Shown piece by piece: positions 17,237-26,522 of a stretch of 64,000 nucleotides of DNA. This DNA is from an uncultured Ruminococcus sp. (GTDB lineage: Bacteria > Bacillota > Clostridia > Oscillospirales > Ruminococcaceae). The stretch lies in contig CAJTOG010000002.1 of assembly GCA_910577575.1 (NCBI GenBank), positions 124,001 through 188,000 of the forward strand, written 5' to 3'. The stretch's first letter is position 1. Each line of letters begins with the position of its first letter. Both the position numbers and the translations under genes were made by a program. The notes under the pieces were generated by a model that had not been told where the DNA came from, did not search any database, and saw only the letters and a list, made by a program, of their open reading frames with translations.

Positions 17237-19768
17237 ATGAGGCTTCTTGCAATTGACGGAAACAGCATTCTCAATCGTGCATTCTATGGAATAAAACCGC
17301 TTTCAAGTTCAAAAGGAGTTCCGACTAATGCGGTTTTTGGATTTATGAATATATATATGAAAAATCTGAATGATATAAAGCCTGATTGTATTGCTGCTGC
17401 TTTCGATTTGTCAGCACCCACATTCCGACATAAAGCTGTATCTTCATACAAGGCAAACCGCAAAGGTATGCCTCCTGAACTATTTCAGCAGCTTCCGATA
17501 ATCAAAGAGCTGCTTACTCTTATGGGAATCAGGGTTATTGAATGCAAAGGATATGAAGCTGATGACATTCTGGGTACACTTGCAAAGTCCTGCTCCGGAA
17601 GCGGAAATCAGTGTTTTATACTCACCGGAGACCGTGACAGCCTACAGCTTATTGATGAAAATACAACAGTTCTGCTTGCTACCAACAAGGAAACCATTCA
17701 TTATAATATTCAGCGCTTTAATGGAGACTACGGTTTTAAACCCATTGAATTAATCGACTTAAAAGCACTCATGGGCGACAGCTCCGACAATATTTCGGGA
17801 GTTGCAGGAATCGGAGAAAAAACTGCTTCTGCACTGATTAAACAATTTGGCACTATTGAAAATCTTTATGCAAATTATTCTGATTCTGATTTGACTAAAA
17901 GCATCAAGACCAAACTTGTAAATGGTGAAGCTTTGGCAAAGGAAAGCAAATGGCTTGCAACTATATTTTGCGATGTTCCGATTGATAAAAATCCTGAAAG
18001 CTATAAATTCAGTGAAATTGACAAAGCAGGAGTAAGCAGGCTTCTTACTGAGCTTGAAATGTACAAGCTGCTTGAAAAACTCAATATACCTGTTTCCGAC
18101 ACTGTAAAAGACATTGAGAATGATGAATATGAACCGATTGAAGTTACTGAAAATAAACTGACAGAAAATATCATTGATAATTTTAAAAGTACAAGTTATC
18201 TCTTTGACGGTAAAAATCTTAACATAAGAAACGGAAACATTGTTTATACAACTGATTCAGATGAACTTATCTGTAAATATTTCAACTCGGAATGTGAAAA
18301 AATAACAAGTAATGCAAAACCGCATTATCATTTTGTAATATCTCATGGAATAAATCTGAACAATCTAAAAAGTGATGCAATTATCTGCGGATATTTACTG
18401 AATTCATCTGCTTCTGACTATACAACAGAACATCTGTGTGCTGAATACGGCGTGCATTATTACTCCGAAAACGGTAGTTTTGCCGACCTGATTTCACTTG
18501 AAAATCTTATAGAAAAACTGCTGTCTGAAATTGAAAAAGAAAACATGACCGAATTGCTTAACAATATAGAAATTCCTCTTATTGAAGTCCTTGCTTCGAT
18601 GGAATACAATGGAATAAGTATAGATAAACAGGGAGTTCAGGATTTCGGAATTTTACTTTCTGAAATGATTGAAGAAACCCAAAAAATAATTTTCAAAGAC
18701 GCAGGTCATGAATTCAATATTTCTTCCCCGAAACAGTTGAGCACTGTTCTTTTTGATGAACTCGGACTTCCCGCAACAAAAAAAACCAAAAGCGGTTACT
18801 ACTCTACAAATACAGAAGTTTTAGAAGAACTCCGCAGTCTTTCCCCTGTTATTGATAATGTGATTAAATACCGGCAATATACAAAGCTGCAATCAACTTA
18901 TGTTGTCGGACTGCTTGACAAAATCGCCGATGACGGCAAAATCCATACCAGTTTCAAACAGACCGAAACTCGTACCGGCAGAATTTCATCAACTGAGCCG
19001 AATATGCAGAACATACCTGTACGAACCGAATTAGGCTCACAGATGAGAAAATTTTTCACTTCATCAGACGGAAAAATTCTTATTGATGCTGATTACAGTC
19101 AGATTGAACTTCGTGTTATGGCTCATCTGTGCGGGGATAAAAATATGATTGATGCTTTTACTTCCGGTGAGGATATTCACACGTCAACAGCAGCACAGGT
19201 ATTTGATATAATGCCAATTATGGTAACTCCTGAAATGAGAAGTGCTGCAAAAGCCGTAAATTTCGGAATAATTTATGGCATAGGTGCGTTTTCACTTTCA
19301 AAGGACATAAATACAACAAGAGAACAGGCTGAAAAATATATTTCTGACTACCTTAAAAAATATCCAAAAGTAAAGAAATTTATGGACAATACTGTAAACA
19401 ATGCCATGAAAACAGGTACTGTTTCAACGATGTTCGGACGTAAAAGACGCATTCCGGAGCTTTCGTCTTCAAATAAGAACAATAAAGCTTCAGGAAAAAG
19501 AATCGCTATGAATACTCCTGTTCAGGGTACAGCAGCAGACCTTATAAAAATTGCCATGATTAACGTTCATCGTCGTCTGAAATCCGAAAGACTTGACGCT
19601 AATCTTATTTTACAGGTACACGATGAACTTATTATAGAATCCGATATTTCATGTGCCGAACGCTGTTCTAAAATCCTTAAGGAAGAAATGATGAATGTCT
19701 ATGATATGAAAGTGCCGCTTTCTGTTGATGTAAATAAGGGACAGAGCTGGTATGATGCAAAGGGTTGA
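17237..19768 (+). CDS. polA: DNA polymerase I
   Basis: An 843-residue repair and lagging-strand polymerase. The N-terminal 5'-3' exonuclease (about 1-290) begins LLAIDGNSILNRAFYG and has the GDSSDNISGVAGIGEKTA helix-hairpin-helix. The middle domain (about 300-470) lacks the DxE and other acidic residues of a working 3'-5' proofreading site, as in Bacillus PolA. The polymerase domain has DADYSQIELRVMAHL (motif A), the O-helix around RSAAKAVNFGIIYG, and QVHDELIIE (motif C). The start chosen is the ATG seven bases after AAGGGGG; an ATG seven codons upstream lacks a site. rimI and tsaD follow. Confidence 0.97.
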   Translation: MRLLAIDGNSILNRAFYGIKPLSSSKGVPTNAVFGFMNIYMKNLNDIKPDCIAAAFDLSAPTFRHKAVSSYKANRKGMPPELFQQLPIIKELLTLMGIRVIECKGYEADDILGTLAKSCSGSGNQCFILTGDRDSLQLIDENTTVLLATNKETIHYNIQRFNGDYGFKPIELIDLKALMGDSSDNISGVAGIGEKTASALIKQFGTIENLYANYSDSDLTKSIKTKLVNGEALAKESKWLATIFCDVPIDKNPESYKFSEIDKAGVSRLLTELEMYKLLEKLNIPVSDTVKDIENDEYEPIEVTENKLTENIIDNFKSTSYLFDGKNLNIRNGNIVYTTDSDELICKYFNSECEKITSNAKPHYHFVISHGINLNNLKSDAIICGYLLNSSASDYTTEHLCAEYGVHYYSENGSFADLISLENLIEKLLSEIEKENMTELLNNIEIPLIEVLASMEYNGISIDKQGVQDFGILLSEMIEETQKIIFKDAGHEFNISSPKQLSTVLFDELGLPATKKTKSGYYSTNTEVLEELRSLSPVIDNVIKYRQYTKLQSTYVVGLLDKIADDGKIHTSFKQTETRTGRISSTEPNMQNIPVRTELGSQMRKFFTSSDGKILIDADYSQIELRVMAHLCGDKNMIDAFTSGEDIHTSTAAQVFDIMPIMVTPEMRSAAKAVNFGIIYGIGAFSLSKDINTTREQAEKYISDYLKKYPKVKKFMDNTVNNAMKTGTVSTMFGRKRRIPELSSSNKNNKASGKRIAMNTPVQGTAADLIKIAMINVHRRLKSERLDANLILQVHDELIIESDISCAERCSKILKEEMMNVYDMKVPLSVDVNKGQSWYDAKG

Positions 19769-19773
19769 TTTTT

Positions 19774-20259
19774 ATGGATATATTCAATAAATATGCATTT
19801 CATAGGATTACTCCAGATACAAATCCCATCATATTTTCCGCACTTTCGGAACTTGATAAAAAATGTGTCGGCAATGAGGGCTGGTCTGATGAATCATTTA
19901 TTTCAGAGGTTGAAAAAGAAAATGGAATTGTAATCTGCTGTTATGCCAATAATTGCATTATCGGACTTATCTCGGGCTATTTTGCAGGAGATGAGGCAGA
20001 TATAACAAGTATTGCAGTCGATGAAAAATACAGACATATCGGAATAGCTTCAGCATTGATAACAAAATTTGAAAAAAATTTGCCTGAATATATAAATGAG
20101 ATTTTTTTAGAAGTAAGAGAGTCAAATATTCCTGCAATTTCACTTTATGAAAAATTTAAATTTAAAAAAATATCTATAAGAAAAAACTTTTACTCAAATC
20201 CTAATGAAAATGCTGTAGTTATGAAAAAAATCAAATCGAAAGAGGAATTAAAATGCTGA
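19774..20259 (+). CDS. rimI: Ribosomal protein alanine N-acetyltransferase (RimI-like)
   Basis: A 161-residue GNAT protein with DITSIAVDEKYRHIGIASALI (acetyl-CoA loop RHIGIA) and the LEVRESNIPAISLYEKFKF segment typical of RimI, which acetylates the N-terminus of ribosomal protein S18. It lies between polA and tsaD and overlaps tsaD by 7 bases; the rimI-tsaD pairing is widespread. The ATG at 19774 follows the polA stop by five bases; a TTG overlapping the stop is an alternative. The tsaB and tsaE partners usually nearby are not in this window. Confidence 0.85.
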   Translation: MDIFNKYAFHRITPDTNPIIFSALSELDKKCVGNEGWSDESFISEVEKENGIVICCYANNCIIGLISGYFAGDEADITSIAVDEKYRHIGIASALITKFEKNLPEYINEIFLEVRESNIPAISLYEKFKFKKISIRKNFYSNPNENAVVMKKIKSKEELKC

Positions 20260-21263
20260 TTTTAGGAATAGAAAGCTCCTGCGATGAAACGGCAGCGAGT
20301 GTATGTGAAGACTGCCGAAATATAAAATCGTCAGTTATTTCTACCCAGATTGAAGAACATAAAAAATATGGCGGTGTTGTACCGGAAATAGCGTCACGCC
20401 GTCACTGTGAAAATATTCTTGGTGTTGTACGCCAAGCCCTTGAAAATGCAAATATAACCCTTGCTGACATTGACGGTATAGCTGTAACCTATGCCCCCGG
20501 ACTTATAGGAGCGTTGCTTGTAGGAGTAAATTTTGCAAAAGCACTTGCTTTTTCAGCAAACAAACCACTTATACCTGTACATCACATTGCAGGTCATATT
20601 GCCGCAAACTATATCTGTCACAAAGAACTTGAACCACCATATCTTTGCATAGTAGCAAGCGGAGCACACAGCCATATAGTTGAAGTTTTAAGCTATACGA
20701 AATTCCGTGTAATCGGAAGAACACGTGACGACGCAGCCGGTGAGTGCTTTGATAAATGTGCAAGAGCCATGGGATTCCCCTATCCCGGTGGTATTCATAT
20801 TGATAATGCTGCAAAAACCGGAGACCCACATTCTTTCAAACTTCCGCACCCCGTTGTTGCAGGAAGTGAATTTGACTTCAGCTTTTCAGGACTAAAAACA
20901 TCAGTAATCAATATGCTTCACCATGCTGACCAAAAAGGCGATACAATTGACAAAAATAATCTTTCGGCAAGCATTCAGTCGGCTATATCGGAGATAATTA
21001 CTGATAAAACCATTCATGCCGCTGAGTCGCTCGGCTATAAAAAAATTGCTCTTGCTGGCGGAGTTTCTGCAAACAGCGGAGTACGTGCGGCACTTTCAGA
21101 AGCGTGTATAAAAAAAGACTATGATTTCTATATGCCCGAATTAAGTCTCTGCGGAGATAACGGTGCAATGATTGCCTGTCAGGGAAGTTATAATTTTCTT
21201 GCCGGCATTACTGCGGATGAAAGCCTTAATGCCAAAGCTACCCTTTCAATGAACGATATTTAA
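20253..21263 (+). CDS. tsaD: tRNA N6-adenosine threonylcarbamoyltransferase
   Basis: 336 residues of the Kae1/TsaD family, which transfers the threonylcarbamoyl group to A37 of ANN-decoding tRNAs together with TsaB and TsaE. GIESSCDETAASV opens the ASKHA fold. Metal ligands H111 and H115 lie in HHIAGHIAAN and match E. coli numbering. GGVSANSGVR and the late LCGDNGAMIA motif are present. The ATG lies within the end of rimI. Identification is secure. Confidence 0.98.
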   Translation: MLILGIESSCDETAASVCEDCRNIKSSVISTQIEEHKKYGGVVPEIASRRHCENILGVVRQALENANITLADIDGIAVTYAPGLIGALLVGVNFAKALAFSANKPLIPVHHIAGHIAANYICHKELEPPYLCIVASGAHSHIVEVLSYTKFRVIGRTRDDAAGECFDKCARAMGFPYPGGIHIDNAAKTGDPHSFKLPHPVVAGSEFDFSFSGLKTSVINMLHHADQKGDTIDKNNLSASIQSAISEIITDKTIHAAESLGYKKIALAGGVSANSGVRAALSEACIKKDYDFYMPELSLCGDNGAMIACQGSYNFLAGITADESLNAKATLSMNDI

Positions 21264-21284
21264 ATTTTCTATGGGAGATATAAA

Positions 21285-22013
21285 ATGAAAAAATTAATTT
21301 CAGTTATGCTTGTATTTATGATTCTAACAGGCTGTACATCAATGACAGATAATCAAAGTAAAAAAATAAGTCGTGTAAGCTCATCACCTATAGACCCTGA
21401 AATTTTAGGAAAATGGGAAAATGAATCGAACGGCTATTATTTTAGTGAAAATCGTAAAGTTTCACTGATTATGGATTTTTCAGCCATGGGTAATTATTTT
21501 ACTCCTGAAGGCGATTTTCAGATGGCTGGCGGACTTATGAAAAAAGGTCAAAATATAATGTATGACGGTGAAAATCTCAATGTTATATATGATTATTTTG
21601 ACGAAACCGATAATGCTTCCTATTCACAGTTTCTTCTCTGTATGAAAAGAACAGACGAACCGAATACCGAAAGTTATGATGGCAGCTATACTCTTTTAAG
21701 CGGTATATGTTTTCAGATTATTTCTGATATGATTGGAATGAGCATTGAAGATATTATCAATAATGTAAATGTAGAAGCTGAAATCAGAGGCGAAAGTTTT
21801 ATTATTACTGTCAATGATTACTGCGACTATGAAACAAACGGCAATACTTTGGAACTTTTCAGCGAATATATGAATTATATTGACGAAACAGCAACATCAA
21901 TAAAATATGATTATAAAATAGAAGATAATTCGCTTACTCTCAATTATATCGGAACAGAAGAAAACGCAACAGAAGTTTATAAAAAAGTTGAAGAAACAAA
22001 TTCCGGAGAATAA
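21285..22013 (+). CDS. Uncharacterised lipoprotein, copy 1
   Basis: The N-terminus has a Lys pair, a hydrophobic stretch and the lipobox LTGC with lipidated Cys at 17. The mature part (about 225 residues) is acidic and begins a repeat-like ILGKWENESNGYYF segment, then SLIMDFS. The same layout recurs in the next gene (IIGEWYSGEIGGSFYF, then SLRVDV), so these are tandem paralogues, perhaps lipocalin-like beta barrels. The gene is 21 bases after tsaD with GGGAG before the ATG. Function is unknown. Confidence 0.8.
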   Translation: MKKLISVMLVFMILTGCTSMTDNQSKKISRVSSSPIDPEILGKWENESNGYYFSENRKVSLIMDFSAMGNYFTPEGDFQMAGGLMKKGQNIMYDGENLNVIYDYFDETDNASYSQFLLCMKRTDEPNTESYDGSYTLLSGICFQIISDMIGMSIEDIINNVNVEAEIRGESFIITVNDYCDYETNGNTLELFSEYMNYIDETATSIKYDYKIEDNSLTLNYIGTEENATEVYKKVEETNSGE

Positions 22014-22016
22014 AAC

Positions 22017-22670
22017 ATGCTTAAAAAAATATCGTCTGTCATTACAGGATTTTTAATTTTATTCAGTCTGTTTTCCTGTGAAAAATCAGACTCAAAAACC
22101 AAATCATCTTCAAAATACAGCAAAAGTGATATAATCGGAGAATGGTACAGCGGAGAAATTGGGGGAAGTTTTTATTTTGATGAAGATAACAATTTCAGCC
22201 TGAGGGTCGATGTTACCGATGTCATGTATATAGATTCAAAAGGTATTTCCCATATTACAGGTTCAGATGATGACTATTCGGATTACTGCAATTATGACGG
22301 CGAAACTTATACTTTCAATATAAACGGTATTGATATGCTTACAATGACAAGAAAAGAAAAATCTGATTCAGATTCAATTTATGGAAAATATATTCTTAAA
22401 AGCGGAATCTTATATGATGAACTTTCTGATGAATATGAAAAAATTGATGACAGATATAATATTATAGTAAATGAAAATATTCTTACAGCTGAAATAAATA
22501 TGTGTGAATATAGCGTTGATAATGGTATTATTACATTTTCCGGCAACGACCTTGAAATTTTCGGAACAGATGAAAACAAAGATACAAAATTCAATTTTGC
22601 TGTACAAAATGATGTGCTTACGCTTGTACAAGGTGAAGAAAGACTTGTATTTTCAAAAATATCTGATTAA
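22017..22670 (+). CDS. Uncharacterised lipoprotein, copy 2 (paralogue)
   Basis: A 217-residue lipoprotein with lipobox LFSC (Cys21) and a Ser/Lys-rich linker, then a domain that starts like the upstream protein (IGEWYSGE..GSFYFDEDN..SL). The ATG lies three bases after the stop of copy 1. The two have diverged strongly, with similarity clearest in the first 60 mature residues. A strong bidirectional terminator ends the operon. Confidence 0.8.
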   Translation: MLKKISSVITGFLILFSLFSCEKSDSKTKSSSKYSKSDIIGEWYSGEIGGSFYFDEDNNFSLRVDVTDVMYIDSKGISHITGSDDDYSDYCNYDGETYTFNINGIDMLTMTRKEKSDSDSIYGKYILKSGILYDELSDEYEKIDDRYNIIVNENILTAEINMCEYSVDNGIITFSGNDLEIFGTDENKDTKFNFAVQNDVLTLVQGEERLVFSKISD

Positions 22671-22674
22671 ATAA

Positions 22675-22704
22675 AAAAGACTGTATCATATGATACAGTC
22701 TTTT
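22675..22704. terminator. Bidirectional terminator (lipoproteins / rplL)
   Basis: A perfect 30-base palindrome built from AAAAGACTGTATCAT and its complement, with T-runs on both strands, separates the convergent genes. Confidence 0.9.
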
Positions 22705-22723
22705 ATGTTTAAGTAAGTATGAA

Positions 22724-23095
22724 TTACTTAATTTCAATTGTAGCGCCAGCAGCCTCGAACTTTTCTTTAAGCTCGTTAGCCTCTGCCTCTGAAACGCCTT
22801 CCTTGATAGCCTTAGGAGCAGCCTCAACAACTGCCTTAGCTTCCTTAAGGCCAAGACCGAGAGCTTCCTTAGCACACTTGATAACTGCCATTTTAGCATC
22901 GCCGAATGAAGTAAGAACAACATCGAACTCTGTCTTAGCAGCCTCAGCAGCACCTGCACCACCTGCAGCAGGAGCAGCAGCAACCATTGCAGTTACACCG
23001 AATTCCTCCTGAATAGCATCTACGAGTTCTTTAAGTTCAAGAACAGAAAGAGTCTTGATTTCTTCAACAAAATTTGTAATTTTCTCTGAAGCCAT
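22724..23095 (-). CDS. rplL: 50S ribosomal protein L7/L12
   Basis: 123 residues. The N-terminal dimerisation helix (EKITNFVEEIKTLSVLELKELV) is followed by an Ala/Gly-rich hinge (AAAPAAGGAGAAEAA) and the C-terminal factor-binding domain with GLGLKEAKAVVEAAPKAIKEG. It forms the ribosomal stalk with L10, encoded just upstream. No rpoB follows; a terminator separates it from the convergent lipoproteins, so the rplJL unit is detached from the usual rif cluster on this side. Confidence 0.98.
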   Translation of the reverse strand: MASEKITNFVEEIKTLSVLELKELVDAIQEEFGVTAMVAAAPAAGGAGAAEAAKTEFDVVLTSFGDAKMAVIKCAKEALGLGLKEAKAVVEAAPKAIKEGVSEAEANELKEKFEAAGATIEIK

Positions 23096-23152
23096 GATAA
23101 TAATCTCCTTTAATTAAATTTTTAAGCTGATAATTCAAAATAATTACAGAAA

Positions 23153-23668
23153 TCAGGCAGCCTCTTCCTCTGATTTCTTGTCTGCAACAGCATCGATAAC
23201 TGCTGCAAGTTTCTGCAGCGGACCCTGAAGAGAGCCAACAAGCTGAGCGAGCAGAACATCCTTTGAAGGAACTTTTGAAAGAGCAGTAACTCCTGCCTGG
23301 TCATAAATTTCACCTTCAACATATCCTGCCTTGAGATTGAACTTGTCCTCACCGGCCTTCTCAGCGAACTTACCGAGAATACGGGCTGGAGCAGTCTGGT
23401 CGTCATTTGAAAGAGCGATAGCGGTTGTACCGTTAAGGCACTCTTCAAACCCCTCAATACCGCAATTTTTGAAAGCACGAAGAAGCATTGTATTCTTTTC
23501 TACAAAATAATTGACACCTGCTTCACGGAGTTCCTTACGGAGCTTTGTATCTTCCTCAACAGTGATTCCCTTGTAATCAACGAGAACACCTGAAACGGAA
23601 TTTTTAATAAGGTCTGTAAGCTGTTCAACCTTAGCCTTTTTAGCTTCAAGAACTGTATTGCTTGGCAT
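23153..23668 (-). CDS. rplJ: 50S ribosomal protein L10
   Basis: 171 residues. The N-terminal rRNA-binding domain is typical (VEQLTDLIKNSVSGVLVDYKGITVEEDTKLR, with LRKELREAG). A C-terminal helix binds L7/L12 dimers. It is preceded by its own promoter and an L10-type leader that supports autogenous control. The ATG has CGGAGG eight to nine bases upstream. Confidence 0.97.
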   Translation of the reverse strand: MPSNTVLEAKKAKVEQLTDLIKNSVSGVLVDYKGITVEEDTKLRKELREAGVNYFVEKNTMLLRAFKNCGIEGFEECLNGTTAIALSNDDQTAPARILGKFAEKAGEDKFNLKAGYVEGEIYDQAGVTALSKVPSKDVLLAQLVGSLQGPLQKLAAVIDAVADKKSEEEAA

Positions 23669-23689
23669 TTTATATTCACCTCCGAATAA

Positions 23690-23856
23690 AATATTATCGT
23701 ATTCAGAGTAAGCAATAAAAAAGCTCTTTCACTGACAGCACAGAAAAAGAGCTATGATAATTCATCACTTGCAATTCCTCGGCGGGACTTATAGGGATAT
23801 ACCTTGCCAGCTGTCTTTAGAATACGATATTTATATGCTGTTAAACCAGCTTTATT
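23690..23856 (-). ncRNA. Ribosomal protein L10 leader with attenuator hairpin
   Basis: Between the promoter and rplJ the minus strand carries the conserved block AAAGACAG then ATAAGTCCCGCCGAGG seen in Firmicute L10 leaders, the binding site of the L10-L12 complex. Downstream a stem (AGCTCTTT with AAAGAGCT, plus-strand 23722-23729 and 23746-23753) is followed by a T-run, an apparent transcription attenuator. Confidence 0.85.
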
Positions 23857-23885
23857 ATTATAACACATGAATATTCATTTGTCAA
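23857..23885 (-). promoter_or_regulatory. Sigma-A promoter of rplJL
   Basis: On the minus strand TTGACA (23880-23885), exact 17-bp spacer, TATAAT (23857-23862). Both hexamers match consensus perfectly; the -35 overlaps the region just past the ylbJ stop. Confidence 0.9.
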
Positions 23886-24921
23886 GAGTTTTCTGAAAAT
23901 TTCTAATATTTTTTTCATATTCATAAAACAATACGGCAGTCATAATAATTAAAAGAATTGACGGTATCGGTGAACTTGATTCATGGAGCCTTGAACTTAT
24001 TGCAGATACTGCAATACTTTTTCCTTCAATAAATAACGGAAGTAAAATACGGCATATTGCATAGCTGAAAACTGATGCAATAACCCTGAAAACAATTAAC
24101 GGAAATACCGAAAGTTTTCCTTTGAATATTGCCGAAATCTGCAAAAATACACATACTCCGCCAAATGAAACAAGTCCGGAAACAACAGGTATAAGATTGA
24201 AATTTTCCTGTGCCAGTCTGCTTATTGCTGTAACGTCAAGAACAGCACAAAGAATATTTTCAGCCGTTTCATATGATAAACCGCTTAATCCTGAAATCAC
24301 TTGCGAAATTGTGGATAATATTCCAAAGTCTTTTAAAATAGCCGTTATAACCGCAAATGCTATAACAGCAAAACAAATTTCCGCCATCGAGCGACCTGCT
24401 GAATTGACCGAATCCATAAGCATTTCAGCAGAAAAGCTTATTTTTTTATGCGGACTTTTCTGGACAGAATTTTTTCTGAAATAAAATGATATAATAAAAG
24501 CAATTATAATATTTGCTAAAATATTTGATATTAAAATAAGCCAGCCTATAAATCCATAACTTGATGCACATCCGAAAACAAAAGCTCCGCCTGCTCCGAA
24601 AAATACTCCGGAAAGTAATTCAGCTTCTTTCTTTGATATATTGTTCTCTGAATACTGAGAGTACAATATTTTTGCCCCTGCCGGATAACCTGCCAACATA
24701 CTGAATAATCCGCATATTATTTTTCCTGCTGACTGTGCAGTACTGCTTTTTACAAGAAGTCCAGAAGCTATCATCATTGCATAAAGAGATGGTATTATCA
24801 CAGTAAGACATCGGTCAAGTGCATCAGAAACAGCCGATTTTACTGAACCGGCTGAAATCATACAGAATAAAGCAAATATTATAATCAATATCACAACTGT
24901 GATATTTTTCATTTTCTTCAT
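23875..24921 (-). CDS. ylbJ: Sporulation integral membrane protein YlbJ-like
   Basis: About 348 residues with eight or so hydrophobic spans. ALDRCLTVIIPSLYAMMIASG, MLAGYPAGAKI and a second GRSMAEICFAVIAFAV half are typical of YlbJ, a nucleoside-recognition (Gate) domain protein needed for spore cortex in Bacillus under sigma-E. The ATG at 24921 follows AGGTGAT; another ATG seven codons upstream is possible but lacks a site. It diverges from the yqfC-yqfD sporulation genes across about 60 bases, so a shared sporulation control region is likely. Confidence 0.85.
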   Translation of the reverse strand: MKKMKNITVVILIIIFALFCMISAGSVKSAVSDALDRCLTVIIPSLYAMMIASGLLVKSSTAQSAGKIICGLFSMLAGYPAGAKILYSQYSENNISKKEAELLSGVFFGAGGAFVFGCASSYGFIGWLILISNILANIIIAFIISFYFRKNSVQKSPHKKISFSAEMLMDSVNSAGRSMAEICFAVIAFAVITAILKDFGILSTISQVISGLSGLSYETAENILCAVLDVTAISRLAQENFNLIPVVSGLVSFGGVCVFLQISAIFKGKLSVFPLIVFRVIASVFSYAICRILLPLFIEGKSIAVSAISSRLHESSSPIPSILLIIMTAVLFYEYEKNIRNFQKTLDK

Positions 24922-24982
24922 AAAAATCACCTGATTAATCATATTATTTTAAAAAGAAAATTATAACCGGAGTGGATTTAAT

Positions 24983-25276
24983 ATGTTTGAAAAACTTAAT
25001 GATAAAGCAAAAGAAATATTTTTTCTTGAGACAGGTATACATATTGCCGGAAATAAAGAACTTATAATAGAAAATTGTTACAGGATTGAAGAATGCAGCG
25101 ATATTTTCATGAGCCTTGCAGCAAACGGACTTCTTGTGCAAATCTGGGGAAATAATCTCAGGGCATTTGATTTCAAAACCAACGGACTCATCATCAGAGG
25201 TAAAATTTCACAGATTGAGCTTATCGAAAGGAGAAAAAAACATGAAAAATCAAATTCGGGGAAGCGTGAAGATTAA
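24983..25276 (+). CDS. yqfC: Sporulation protein YqfC
   Basis: A 97-residue YabP/YqfC-family protein with the NKELIIENCYRIEECSD and LRAFDFKTNGLIIRGKI strands of this small beta-rich family. It overlaps yqfD by 35 bases, the arrangement found throughout spore-forming Firmicutes. Family knowledge places expression in the mother cell under sigma-E. phoH and ybeY, usually next, are absent here. Confidence 0.88.
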   Translation: MFEKLNDKAKEIFFLETGIHIAGNKELIIENCYRIEECSDIFMSLAANGLLVQIWGNNLRAFDFKTNGLIIRGKISQIELIERRKKHEKSNSGKRED

Positions 25277-26405
25277 TGCAGAAGGCAAGCATATATATAA
25301 ATTCATTAACCGGATTCACAACGAAAGAATCTGCTGTTTTGAACAGTATGTAAAAGGTGGAATTTTCTGTGCTGAAATTTACCGTCATGACCTGAAAAAA
25401 ATCAAAAATATTGCAGAAGAATATGATATTGAACTTAAAAGCTTTGAATATGATACACTGTCATCAGAAATTATCCGTCGCCGCAGAAGATATGGTATAA
25501 TTATCGGACTTGTAATTGTAATTGCTGCATCTCTTTATTTTTCAGGAGTTATTGTAACTATTGACATACAGGGAAATGAAAAAGTAAGCGACAGTGCGAT
25601 ACTTTCTGCTCTGGAAGAAATTGATATAAAAGCAGGTACTCCATTCGGACAGATTAATTATGTATGGAGTGAAAATCAGTTAAGACTTATGGTGAATGAT
25701 ATAGCATGGGTAGGTATGCATCGTACAGGTCACAGGCTTGTTGTTGAAGTTACAGAAATTGTAGAAAAGCCTGAAATACTTAATGAACGGGTTCCCTGCA
25801 ATATAGTTGCCTCACATGATGCATATATTTCCTATACTTCTGTTCTTGACGGTCAACTAATGAAAAAAGTAGGAGACTATGTTTTAGCAGGTGAAATGCT
25901 TGTAAGCGGTGTTACATCTGATTCAACAAGTCATACAACACTCCATCATGCAATGGCAGATATTACAGGAATTTACAAAGAAGAAGTAGTTTTTGAAGGG
26001 GAATTGAAAAAACAGCGGTTAACCCCTACAGGCGAAAAAGATACAAGATGCAGATTTAAACTTTTCAGTCTTGATATTCCGCTGTACTTCGGCAAAAACA
26101 AATATGAATACAGTGAAAGTGAAGTAATAGAAAAACCCATTACGATTTTCGGGAAAAAACTGCCTATAGGTATTACCAAAGAAAAATTCACTGAACTTGA
26201 AAGAATCGAAACAACCCTTACAGAAGAAGAAATTTCAGCCGAACTTATGAAAAAAGTATATCTTTATGAACAAAATTTTTTAAATGAATGCGAAATTTTA
26301 GAACGTGAAATAAATCAGGAAGCAAACGGAAATATTTTAACTTTAACAGTGAATTATAAGCTTGAAGGAAGCATCTGTGAACAGAAAGAAATTATGATTA
26401 AATAA
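25242..26405 (+). CDS. yqfD: Sporulation protein YqfD
   Basis: 387 residues. An N-terminal soluble domain starts RGSVKINAEGKHIYKFINRI, a single membrane span lies near residues 85-107 (IIIGLVIVIAASLYFSGV), and the extracellular part carries a FtsQ/POTRA-like VTIDIQGNEKVSDSAIL domain followed by the YqfD-specific region. The ATG at 25242 has AAAGGAG eight bases upstream within yqfC; longer frames lack a ribosome binding site. The membrane topology suggests a role at the engulfing membranes. The function of the family is known only by its sporulation association. Confidence 0.88.
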   Translation: MKNQIRGSVKINAEGKHIYKFINRIHNERICCFEQYVKGGIFCAEIYRHDLKKIKNIAEEYDIELKSFEYDTLSSEIIRRRRRYGIIIGLVIVIAASLYFSGVIVTIDIQGNEKVSDSAILSALEEIDIKAGTPFGQINYVWSENQLRLMVNDIAWVGMHRTGHRLVVEVTEIVEKPEILNERVPCNIVASHDAYISYTSVLDGQLMKKVGDYVLAGEMLVSGVTSDSTSHTTLHHAMADITGIYKEEVVFEGELKKQRLTPTGEKDTRCRFKLFSLDIPLYFGKNKYEYSESEVIEKPITIFGKKLPIGITKEKFTELERIETTLTEEEISAELMKKVYLYEQNFLNECEILEREINQEANGNILTLTVNYKLEGSICEQKEIMIK

Positions 26406-26478
26406 TATATTGATTATTGTTAATTATTCTAATTATGAATAAACTGTATTCTAAGATAAGAATTTATACGGACAGTAA

Positions 26479-26516
26479 AAAAGTCGACAATAAAAATCTG
26501 TCGGCTTTGATTTTAT
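26479..26516. terminator. Terminator after yqfD
   Basis: AGTCGACA (26482-26489) pairs with TGTCGGCT (26499-26506), flanked by A and T runs on both sides. Confidence 0.7.
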
Positions 26517-26522
26517 CTGTTA

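Noticed and set aside
22618..23012. Leu-rich frames over rplL on both strands
   Set aside because: They are shadows of the Ala/Glu/Lys-rich L7/L12 gene.
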